Source of the DNA: an uncultured Actinomycetes bacterium
Lineage (GTDB): Bacteria; Actinomycetota; Thermoleophilia; Solirubrobacterales; 70-9
Assembly: GCA_946886425.1 (NCBI GenBank)
Contig: CAMPIP010000017.1
Span: 1-21,694 of the forward strand
Direction: 5' to 3'
DNA length: 21,694 bases
Shown: positions 7,537 to 13,803 of the stretch, in pieces
How the letters are laid out: each line of letters starts with the position of its first letter
Position numbering within the stretch: position 1 is the first letter of the stretch
Made by a program: the position numbers and the translations under genes
The notes under the pieces: generated by a model
Databases searched by the model: none
What the model saw: only the letters and a program-made list of their open reading frames with translations
Told to the model about the DNA's origin: nothing

Positions 7537-7542
7537 AGTGTA
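7537..7542 (-). promoter_or_regulatory. Putative -10 box for tRNA-Ala(TGC)
   Basis: TACACT on the - strand fits the TANNNT -10 consensus and lies 8 nt before the mature tRNA 5' end, so transcription would begin almost at the tRNA. No good -35 element is visible. Confidence 0.4.
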
Positions 7543-7574
7543 GGCGCGATGCGGCGTCGCGGGCGGGTGAGCGC

Positions 7575-8348
7575 CTAGCGAACGACGGCGCGCTTGTATT
7601 TGCGCACCGAGAGGGCGGCGAAGAAGGCGGTGATGCCGAGCGACCAGGCGACGGCGCCCCAGACGTTGTTGCCGGCGGGGGTGCCGAGGAGCAGGGAGCG
7701 CATCGCGTCGACGACGATCGTGAAGGGGTTGACTTCGGCGAACCACTGCAGGGCGGCGGGCATCGAGTCGACCGGGACGAAGGCCGAGGAGATGAAGGTG
7801 AGCGGGAAGATGACGATGAAGCCGAGCGACTGGGCGGCCTCGGGGGATGAGGAGGTGAGGCCGACGAAGGCGAAGACCCAGGAGAAGGCGTAGCCGAACA
7901 GCAGCAGGAGCAGGATGCCGGCGATGACGTGGAGGACCGAGGCGCCGAAGCCGAAGCCGACGATGACGCCGACGATAAGCATCACCGCGATCGAGATCAT
8001 GTTGGTGGCGATGTCGGCGATGGTGCGGCCGGCGAGGACGGCGCCGCGCGACATCGGCAGCGAGCGGAAGCGGTCGATCAGGCCCTTCTTGAGGTCCTCG
8101 GAGAGCCCGAGGGCGGTGACGAAGCCGCCGAACGACATCGTCTGGACGAGGATCCCGGGGATCAGGAAGTCGATGTAGTCGAAGCCCGGGGTCTCGATCG
8201 CGCCGCCGAAGACGTAGGCGAAGAGCAGCACGAACATGATCGGCTGCACGGTGAAGGCGAGCAGCAGGTCGGGCGCCCGGGGGATGCGCAGGAGGCTGCG
8301 TTTGGCGAGCACCAGGGTGTCGGAGATGGCGTAGCCGAGGCCGCTCAT
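7575..8348 (-). CDS. ABC-2 type transporter permease (DrrB-like)
   Basis: A 257-aa membrane subunit of an ABC-2 exporter. The N-terminus (ISDTLVLAKRSLLRIPRAPD) leads into the first helix and the FTVQPIMFVLLFAYVFGGAI segment typical of DrrB/daunorubicin-type permeases. About six hydrophobic helices follow, with the conserved LPMSRGAVLAGRTIAD cytoplasmic motif and a SSAFVPVDSMPAALQWFAEVNPFT loop before the last helix. Its ATG overlaps the stop of the upstream ATPase gene by 4 bp, so both form one transporter. Likely role: export of a lipophilic compound, drug or glycolipid; the substrate is unknown. Confidence 0.9.
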   Translation of the reverse strand: MSGLGYAISDTLVLAKRSLLRIPRAPDLLLAFTVQPIMFVLLFAYVFGGAIETPGFDYIDFLIPGILVQTMSFGGFVTALGLSEDLKKGLIDRFRSLPMSRGAVLAGRTIADIATNMISIAVMLIVGVIVGFGFGASVLHVIAGILLLLLFGYAFSWVFAFVGLTSSSPEAAQSLGFIVIFPLTFISSAFVPVDSMPAALQWFAEVNPFTIVVDAMRSLLLGTPAGNNVWGAVAWSLGITAFFAALSVRKYKRAVVR

Positions 8349-9352
8349 CGGGCCTCCTCCTGTGATGAGTTCTGCCCGCCATCCGGGCGGAACTCATCAC
8401 GGTCGCCGTCGCTCTCGGTCGCGTGCCCGGTGAGGGCGAGGAAGACGTCGTCGAGGGTCGGCCGGCGCAGGGCGATGTCGTCGATCCCGACCCCGACCTC
8501 GTTGAGGCGGCGGACGGCCTCGGCGATCGCGCCCTTGCGCTCGCGGACCGGCATCGCCAGGACGCCGTCGGACATCGCCGGCCGCTCGGCGGCGACCGGG
8601 GCCAGCGCCGCGATCGCGGTCTCGGCGTCGTCGTGGGACTCGAGGGTGACGTCGATGCGCTCGCCGCCGACCTGGTCCTTGAGCTCGTCGGAGCTGCCCT
8701 CGGCGATGACGCGGCCGTGGTCGATCACGGAGATGCGGTCGGCGAGGGCGTCTGCCTCGTCGAGGTACTGGGTGGTGAGCAGGACCGTGGTGCCTTCGGC
8801 GACGCGGCCTTCGATCGTCTTCCAGAGGGCGAGGCGGCTGCGCGGGTCGAGGCCGGTGGTCGGCTCGTCGAGGAAGAGGACCGGCGGGCGGGCGACCAGC
8901 GCGGCGGCGAGGTCGAGGCGGCGGCGCATCCCGCCCGAGTAGGTGCGGACGAGGCGGCTGGCGGCGTCGGAGAGGTCGAAGCGATCGAGCAGCTCGGTGG
9001 CGCGGGCGCGCGGCTCGCCCTTCGGCAGGTGGTAGAGGCGGCCGACCATCTCCAGGTTCTCGGCCCCGGTGAGGTTTTCGTCGACGGCGGCGTACTGGCC
9101 GGCGAGCCCGATCCGCTTGCGCAGCTCCGGCGCCTCGGTGGCGACGTCGAGGCCGGCGACGCGGGCGCTGCCGCCGTCCGGAGGCAGCAGCGTGGTGAGG
9201 ATCCGGACCGCGGTCGTCTTGCCGGCGCCGTTGGGCCCGAGCAGGCCGAGCACGGTGCCGGCCGGGACGCGCAGGTCGATCCCGTTCAGCGCTTCGACGT
9301 CCCCGTAGGACTTGCGCAGACCTTCTGCTTCGATGGCGGCCGAGTCGGGCAT
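8345..9352 (-). CDS. ABC transporter ATP-binding protein (DrrA-like)
   Basis: A 335-aa ATPase that drives the adjacent DrrB-like permease. The Walker A motif GPNGAGKTT (39-47), the Q-loop region GQYAAVDENLTG, the signature YSGGMRRRLDLAAAL (138 onward), Walker B VLFLDEPTTGLDP (158-170) and the switch region TTQYLDEADAL are all intact. The VDENLTG element and the C-terminal domain of about 100 residues that ends in RRPTLDDVFLALTG are characteristic of the DrrA subfamily. The start is ATG 9352. A TAGGTT box (9361-9366 on the - strand) ends 8 nt before it, which suggests a leaderless or nearly leaderless mRNA. The frame ends in a short hydrophilic tail that overlaps the permease start. Confidence 0.94.
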   Translation of the reverse strand: MPDSAAIEAEGLRKSYGDVEALNGIDLRVPAGTVLGLLGPNGAGKTTAVRILTTLLPPDGGSARVAGLDVATEAPELRKRIGLAGQYAAVDENLTGAENLEMVGRLYHLPKGEPRARATELLDRFDLSDAASRLVRTYSGGMRRRLDLAAALVARPPVLFLDEPTTGLDPRSRLALWKTIEGRVAEGTTVLLTTQYLDEADALADRISVIDHGRVIAEGSSDELKDQVGGERIDVTLESHDDAETAIAALAPVAAERPAMSDGVLAMPVRERKGAIAEAVRRLNEVGVGIDDIALRRPTLDDVFLALTGHATESDGDRDEFRPDGGQNSSQEEAR

Positions 9353-9360
9353 CGCCGACG

Positions 9361-9366
9361 AACCTA
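9361..9366 (-). promoter_or_regulatory. Putative -10 box for the drrAB-like operon
   Basis: TAGGTT (TANNNT) on the - strand ends 8 nt before the ATPase start codon, within the 39-bp gap to the upstream gene. No convincing -35 is seen. The spacing implies a leaderless or near-leaderless transcript. Confidence 0.35.
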
Positions 9367-9391
9367 GCGAGTGCTTGGGCTCGGCGTGGCG

Positions 9392-10426
9392 TCAGTCGCC
9401 GAAGTCGATGTCCTTCGGCGGTTTCTGCTCGAACCAGAGGTTCTCGTCCTCCGGGTCGTCGGCGAGGAACTCGGGGGTGTCTTCGAGGGCGTCCTGGTGC
9501 TCGGGGCTGTGGTTGGCCGCGGGGTGCTCGGGCTCCTCGTCATCCCCCTCCTCCTCGGCGAAGTTGAGCTGCTCGCGCGGCTCCTCCTCGTGGACGGGGT
9601 GGACCGCGGTCGCTTCCTCGCTGGGCGGCTCCTCGCTCGCGGGCGGGGGCGCCGGAGCCTCGGTTTCCTCGGTGCCGGGGAAGCCGGGCTCGTCGTCGAG
9701 CGGCGCCTCGAGCGCCTGGTTCAACTCGTCGGAGAGCCGCTGCTCGCTGAAGAACTCGTCGAATTCGTCGGCCGCCTCCTCGAGCTCCTCGTCGGAGGGC
9801 GGCGCCTCGGTCCCGGCGTCGGCCGCGGAGGCCTCGATCCCTTCGACCGGGTCGACGGGCGCGAGCCGCGGCTCGTTCTGCTCCGCGTCGACAAGCTCCT
9901 CGTCGGAGGGGCTGGCCTCGGCCGCGGCGCCGCCGAGGTGGCCCTCGACGTCGAACATTTCGGTCGGCTGTTCGGCGATCGCGTGCCGCTCTTCGGTGTC
10001 GGGGCCGGCATCGTCGGCCGCGGGCAGCTCGGTGACCGCCTCGTGCTCCATCGCGGGATGCTCCTCCTCGGCGGGCGGCTCGGGAGCGGTGGGCGCCTCG
10101 GCCTCCGCGGACCGCTCGGCCTCACCGCCCAGCGCGTCCGGCGGCGGAGGCGGCTCCTGCAGGTCGGCGACGTTGATGCGCCGGCCGCCCTGCGACTCGT
10201 CCTCGAGGAGCCGCGTAGCTTCCTCCGCGGGCAGGTCCCCCCCAGCCTCAGCGCCAGGCGCGGTCAGGAACTCCGTCGGCGCCTCCGAATACGGATCGGC
10301 CTCACCATCGGGCCGCGCCGGCGGCCCAAAAGCCTCGTCCTCGAGCTTTTTGAGCTCGGCATCATCGGCGCCGTGTTGGCGCTTCAGTTCGAGGTGCTCC
10401 CTGATGGCGTCGTCGAGAATGCTCAT
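9392..10426 (-). CDS. Hypothetical highly acidic, low-complexity protein
   Basis: I do not recognise a function. From ATG 10426 the 344-aa product has a short ordered-looking N-terminus (MSILDDAIREHLELKRQHGA, then DDAELKKLEDEAFG), probably helical or coiled-coil. About 280 residues dominated by Glu, Asp, Pro and Ala follow, then a conserved-looking C-terminus (ENLWFEQKPPKDIDFGD). The block PSDEEL occurs twice, in SPSDEELVDAEQ and PPSDEELEEAADE. Almost no Cys, no membrane segment and no signal peptide are seen. The frame stays open upstream into the tRNA antisense, but that extension (GARRIRTADLLGA) is the usual spurious translation of a tRNA gene. The bulk is likely intrinsically disordered; the two termini could be binding motifs (inference). 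Confidence 0.7.
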   Translation of the reverse strand: MSILDDAIREHLELKRQHGADDAELKKLEDEAFGPPARPDGEADPYSEAPTEFLTAPGAEAGGDLPAEEATRLLEDESQGGRRINVADLQEPPPPPDALGGEAERSAEAEAPTAPEPPAEEEHPAMEHEAVTELPAADDAGPDTEERHAIAEQPTEMFDVEGHLGGAAAEASPSDEELVDAEQNEPRLAPVDPVEGIEASAADAGTEAPPSDEELEEAADEFDEFFSEQRLSDELNQALEAPLDDEPGFPGTEETEAPAPPPASEEPPSEEATAVHPVHEEEPREQLNFAEEEGDDEEPEHPAANHSPEHQDALEDTPEFLADDPEDENLWFEQKPPKDIDFGD

Positions 10427-10510
10427 GGCGCAGTTTCGAAGGCTTCCAAACTCTATGCGGTTATCCTTGCCCTTGCGAGGCGATGGGACCAACTTCCCAG
10501 CCCGCCCCAA

Positions 10511-10583
10511 GGGGCTATAGCTCAGCTGGCAGAGCGCCTGGATCGCACCCAGGAGGTCGGCGGTTCGAATCCGCCTAGCTCCA
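10511..10583 (+). tRNA. tRNA-Ala, anticodon CGC
   Basis: The 73-nt gene begins GGGGCTATAGCTCAGCTGG and ends GTTCGAATCCGCCTAGCTCCA. The acceptor stem GGGGCTA/TAGCTCC has one G-T pair, and the anticodon stem CCTGG/CCAGG encloses ATCGCAC (anticodon CGC, alanine GCG codons). The discriminator is A with no encoded CCA. The accessory region starts right after it, and its 3' part is repeated at 13333-13372. Confidence 0.96.
10563..10582 (+). other. Putative attachment-site core (attL-like) in the tRNA-Ala(CGC) 3' end
   Basis: This 20-bp T-arm/acceptor segment is repeated identically at 13353-13372. tRNA 3' ends are the classic target of tyrosine-recombinase integrative elements, and the intact tRNA copy would be one end of such an element. 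The assignment as an att site is inferred, because no integrase gene is visible. Confidence 0.45.
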
Positions 10584-10589
10584 TCGCCT

Positions 10590-10712
10590 GATGTCCCTGC
10601 ACGTGGGGATTTCCATCTCCTCAAGGGCTTTCCAACCGCCGCTGAATCTGCGCTCCATTTCGGGCACGAGTGCCCGAAATGGTGGCGATGTGAAGGGATT
10701 ACCGGCGATTGC
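10590..10712 (+). repeat. Dispersed palindrome-containing repeat, copy A
   Basis: It aligns along about 120 bp, by eye at roughly three-quarters identity and with single-base indels, to copy B at 16484-16605 in the same orientation. Shared blocks are GATGT..(C)TTGCACGTGGG-like, TTTCCAACCG, ATTTCGGGCA/TGCCCGAAAT and GCGATGTG..GGGATTA. The core is a 13-bp perfect inverted repeat, CCATTTCGGGCAC (10655-10667) and GTGCCCGAAATGG (10670-10682), around 2 nt. It starts 7 bp after the tRNA. Confidence 0.7.
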
Positions 10713-11062
10713 CGCGGGTTCCGGCTTGCTTTCCAGCGTCCCTAGAGCTACGAGCGAAGCTTGATCCTACGCTCGTCCGGGTCGTACTCGTAGTCTGGAT
10801 GCCCTCGGACTGGATACCGCATCCCTCCTGGGGGTCTGCCGTTACCAATAGGCAGTCGACCATCTCGATCAGGGCCTTGGGGGACCGGCTGAAATCTTCC
10901 GGAGAGCACAAATCCGCGGAAGCCGCCAGACGATCATCCCCGCCGAGGCGGCGCTCCGGACGGGTGCGAACGACTCCATCGGCTGCGCCAGGGCTGCAGC
11001 TATCCGTGGTTGCCATTTTCGTCCTGCGACCTCTTCTGTTCCCGATCGTCACCAGCCGTGGC
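10713..11062. other. Non-coding or degraded stretch upstream of the OLD-family gene
   Basis: About 350 bp between repeat A and the OLD promoter. Open frames exist on both strands (for example 10709-11065 + and 10699-11052 -), but neither has protein-like composition or a recognisable motif. On the - strand near 10760-10800 a short frame reads YEYDPDERRIKL, which could be a relic of a lost gene. I see no RNA gene or terminator. Confidence 0.4.
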
Positions 11063-11068
11063 TAGGAT
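11063..11068 (+). promoter_or_regulatory. Putative -10 box of the OLD-family gene
   Basis: TAGGAT (TANNNT) ends exactly 6 nt before ATG 11075, placing the transcription start at or next to the start codon (leaderless). The same bases (AGGA) could alternatively act as a weak ribosome-binding site. The spacing is identical to that upstream of hsdR. Confidence 0.4.
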
Positions 11069-11074
11069 CGGTCG

Positions 11075-13144
11075 ATGCGAATGGTCGCCGCGCGGATCGA
11101 GGGCTATCGCCGCTTCGAATCCACCTCTACCCTCGACCTGACTCCCCGGGTGGTGGCGATAGTGGGCCCAAACGAGGCGGGCAAGAGCTCGCTGCTCGAT
11201 GCCCTCGAAAACCTCACCACTCGCGGGTCCCTCGAATTCGACGAGCGTGATTTCAGCGGATGGGTGCAGCCGGCGCAGAAGACGGCTGTACTTAGCGCTC
11301 TCTTCGAAGTCGAGGCCGCCGACAAGGAGGCGCTGGCAGCTGTCCCGGGGGGCGAGAAGGTGAGACTCTGGCAGCTCTCCCGAGATAGCAATGGGGGGGT
11401 CGTAGGTCGTGTTTTCCCCTACATAGAGCGCGACCCTAAGCCCCGTTTGGCGCTGGCCGGAGATCTTGAGCGGATGCTGGCGCGGGGCGAGAAGAAGCAT
11501 CGCCGATTCCTCGCAACCAGGATGAACGAACTGCCCGGCGCCGAGAAGACGGAGGTCGGCGAAGCACAGGAGCCCCCGCCACCGGAGCCCACCGTCGCCG
11601 AACTGGCCGAGGCCGCTCTCGAAGACCTGCGTGGTAGCGCTGAAACGCTGAGTGAGGAAGCCTATCTCCGACTCGAGGAGCTGGGTCGGGCTCTCGAGCG
11701 GGTTCCCGTCGGCTCGCCTGCCTACATGAAAGACCTCCGCCAGGCACTCTTCTCGCTCGCCGACGAGCACCAGGGCGAGACCCCGAACGACCGGGCCTTT
11801 GCGATCCTGGACAAGCGCACCCCACGGGTGAAGGTGCTGCGTGACGCCGACCGCCAGTTGCAGACCGGTTATCGCTTCGAGGATCACGAGGAGGCACCGG
11901 CGCCGCTCGAGAACTTGCTGGCGCTGGCCGAGGTCGACTGGCAGAGCCTCAAGGCCGCAGCGGCGCGCCCCGAAAATCCCGAGCTCGAGAACCTCCTTCA
12001 CCAAGCGAACGGCCGGCTTGAAGAGCGTCTTCACTCGAGCTGGCGTCAGTCGGTGGTGTCGGTTCGTCTTTCCCAGCAGGACGGCCAGCTGAACGTCTTC
12101 CCCTACGACGCGGAGAGCGCCAGTCACTCGAAGATCGAAGAGCGGAGCGACGGCTTCAAATCCTTCCTCGCCCTGCTCGCATTCACGGCCCGCCACACCG
12201 AAGACCAGCGCAAACTGATCCTCTGCATCGACGAGGCTGAGCGCCATCTCCACTATGACGCCCAGGTCGACTTAGTCGGCGAGCTCACCCGCCAGACCTT
12301 CGCCACCCAGATCATCTACACCACCCACTCCGCCGGATGCCTGCCGGAGGACCTTGGCTCGGGGATCCGGGTCGTGAAGCAGTGCGCTGGCGACCGCTCC
12401 CAGATCGAGAACGGCTTCTGGTCGGCCCAGGAGGGCTCCGAGCACTCAGTCGCGTTCACCTCATTGCTGATGGCGATGGGCGCCGACGCGGTGGCGTTCA
12501 CCCCGGCCCGCCACGCGGTGATCACTGAGGGTCCATCCGACGCCCTGCTCTTGCCGGCCCTACTTCGGGAAGCGCTCGGCAAGGGGCCCGACCATCCGCT
12601 TGACCTGCAGGTGGCGGGTGGTCTGGCGTGGACGCCGCCGCGCCTCCTGCCCAGCCTCGAGGCCGAGGCCGCTCACGTTGTCTACCTGACCGACTCTGAT
12701 GAGGAGGGGGATAAATATTCGGCCGCCCTGCACGGTGCTGGGGTCGACCCTAAGCGCTGCTTCCGGCTGACCGCGGGATCGCTCACGGGCCTCAGCATCG
12801 AGGATTTCGTCGCGGAGGGCGCCTACGCCGAAGTGGTCGACCTGCTGTTGAGGGAGGAACGGGACTGGGAGGGCGAGTCCTTCACGAAAATTGATGTGCC
12901 CAGCGTCGGCGCCGCAAAGGCGACCGAAGCCTGGGCCACCAAGCGCAAGCTGGAGCCACTGTCGAAGACGAGAATCGCCGAGCACCTTCTGCGGATCTGT
13001 GGCGCCAGCCTTACCTACATGTACTGGGAACCCGACAAGAAGATCGAACATCAGACACTGCTTCGCCCGGGCCGGCGGCGATCGCTCCTAGGACTGCTGG
13101 GAAAGATGCGCGACGCGCTGGAGCTGAGCGGAGCCGACGATTAG
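11075..13144 (+). CDS. OLD-family endonuclease (AAA/ABC ATPase plus TOPRIM), probable anti-phage effector
   Basis: A 689-aa protein with an SMC/RecF-like ATPase at the N-terminus and a TOPRIM nuclease at the C-terminus. Walker A is GPNEAGKSS (31-39), a degenerate signature lies around RSDGFKSFLALLAF, Walker B is LILCIDEAE (D386, E387), and the H-loop region is YTTHSAGCLP. The TOPRIM part shows ITEGPSDALLLP (E485) and VYLTDSDEEG (D540, D542), the metal-binding Glu and DxD of OLD nucleases. Family knowledge: OLD proteins such as P2 Old and GajA cut DNA under nucleotide control and act in phage defence. No UvrD-like GajB partner follows, so it resembles stand-alone class 1 OLD. It lies between a tRNA-Ala gene and that tRNA's partial duplicate. 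A low-complexity PPPPEP insert near residue 170 splits the ATPase. Confidence 0.85.
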   Translation: MRMVAARIEGYRRFESTSTLDLTPRVVAIVGPNEAGKSSLLDALENLTTRGSLEFDERDFSGWVQPAQKTAVLSALFEVEAADKEALAAVPGGEKVRLWQLSRDSNGGVVGRVFPYIERDPKPRLALAGDLERMLARGEKKHRRFLATRMNELPGAEKTEVGEAQEPPPPEPTVAELAEAALEDLRGSAETLSEEAYLRLEELGRALERVPVGSPAYMKDLRQALFSLADEHQGETPNDRAFAILDKRTPRVKVLRDADRQLQTGYRFEDHEEAPAPLENLLALAEVDWQSLKAAAARPENPELENLLHQANGRLEERLHSSWRQSVVSVRLSQQDGQLNVFPYDAESASHSKIEERSDGFKSFLALLAFTARHTEDQRKLILCIDEAERHLHYDAQVDLVGELTRQTFATQIIYTTHSAGCLPEDLGSGIRVVKQCAGDRSQIENGFWSAQEGSEHSVAFTSLLMAMGADAVAFTPARHAVITEGPSDALLLPALLREALGKGPDHPLDLQVAGGLAWTPPRLLPSLEAEAAHVVYLTDSDEEGDKYSAALHGAGVDPKRCFRLTAGSLTGLSIEDFVAEGAYAEVVDLLLREERDWEGESFTKIDVPSVGAAKATEAWATKRKLEPLSKTRIAEHLLRICGASLTYMYWEPDKKIEHQTLLRPGRRRSLLGLLGKMRDALELSGADD

Positions 13145-13332
13145 GGCGTGGACAGTGTTCGGGTGCTACCGAACCCTGAGACGTGCATTTTCCGGGACGA
13201 CGGCCAGTGCCCGACTCCCTTCACATCGCTGCATATCTCTGCTCAGGTAGAGGAACTGCGCAAAATCAGCGGGCGATAGAAAGTCCTGGAAACTGCCACC
13301 TTTCCTGCACTTCGGCACTGCACCCGGGCTTG
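13145..13332. other. Intergenic stretch after the OLD gene
   Basis: It contains a weak hairpin GTTCGG-gtgcta-CCGAAC (13157-13174), 13 bp after the OLD stop, which could help termination. CCCTTCACATCGCTGCA at 13217-13233 matches, in inverse orientation, the block next to the palindrome of repeats A and B (13 exact bases to copy A), so it may be a decayed third copy. No convincing gene is visible. Confidence 0.35.
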
Positions 13333-13372
13333 GTCGCATCCAGGAGCTCGGCGTTCGAATCCGCCTAGCTCC
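13333..13372 (+). repeat. Degenerate copy of the tRNA-Ala(CGC) 3' half (attR-like scar)
   Basis: From the anticodon region (TCGCATCCAGGAG against TCGCACCCAGGAG in the gene) to the acceptor end, this matches tRNA-Ala(CGC) with two substitutions and one missing base. The last 20 bases (13353-13372) are identical to 10563-10582. The 5' half of the tRNA is absent, so it cannot be a functional tRNA. A partial 3' tRNA duplicate in direct orientation is the usual footprint of an element integrated at a tRNA gene. Confidence 0.75.
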
Positions 13373-13379
13373 GCCGTAC

Positions 13380-13484
13380 TTTGATGCCGTCCTCGCCGAC
13401 CAGGCTCTTCTAGAAACGGCGGCAGTCGCGATAGAAGTGGAGACCACGTCGCTCGATGAGCACGCCAGCACCGCGAAATCTTAG
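13380..13484 (+). pseudogene. Possible 3' coding fragment with no start
   Basis: Directly after the tRNA scar, frame 13380 reads FDAVLADQALLETAAVAIEV and continues through an ETTSLDEHA stretch to a TAG at 13482-13484. The Ala/Leu/Glu-rich, helix-like composition looks like the C-terminal end of a real protein. It has no start codon or promoter, and I recognise no family. It may be the 5'-truncated remnant of a gene that once adjoined the tRNA or the inserted element. The call is weak. Confidence 0.25.
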
Positions 13485-13803
13485 CCGCCGGCGGATGCTT
13501 GCTGCTCGGGTGAGCATCACTGCGATCTGTAAGGCTCCCGCCGGGCGCCTTCATGGGGAAGGTCGTCCACCGGACCGCCTGCCGCGACGCGCCCGTGGAC
13601 CGTCAGTTCGGCAGAGGCCGCCGCGCGTATTCCTGCGAGAGGCGCCCAGGATCGTGAGTCGGGCGCCCTCTTACCCCAACCAACTCGAGACGCCGCCAAT
13701 CGCTTGGTCGAGTCGCCCAGCAATCCAGAAAACAGCCGGGGAGTTGCTCACCGGAAGAGCTGCGGCTTCGGCGCGATTGCCATCCGGGGCTCCTCGTCTG
13801 TGG
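13485..13803. other. Gene-poor stretch between the OLD and ATPase segments
   Basis: About 320 bp in which no frame on either strand looks protein-coding. The longest + frame runs on into antisense of the ATPase gene, and the - strand frames are short and Arg/Ser-rich. No tRNA, terminator or strong repeat is seen. Confidence 0.4.

Noticed and set aside
10699..11065. Small ORFs on both strands between the tRNA and the OLD gene
   Set aside because: No ribosome-binding site, motif or protein-like composition; both look like chance open frames.
13333..13372. A second functional tRNA-Ala
   Set aside because: The 5' half, including the acceptor 5' strand and D arm, is missing and the T-arm region has lost a base. 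It can only be a fragment.
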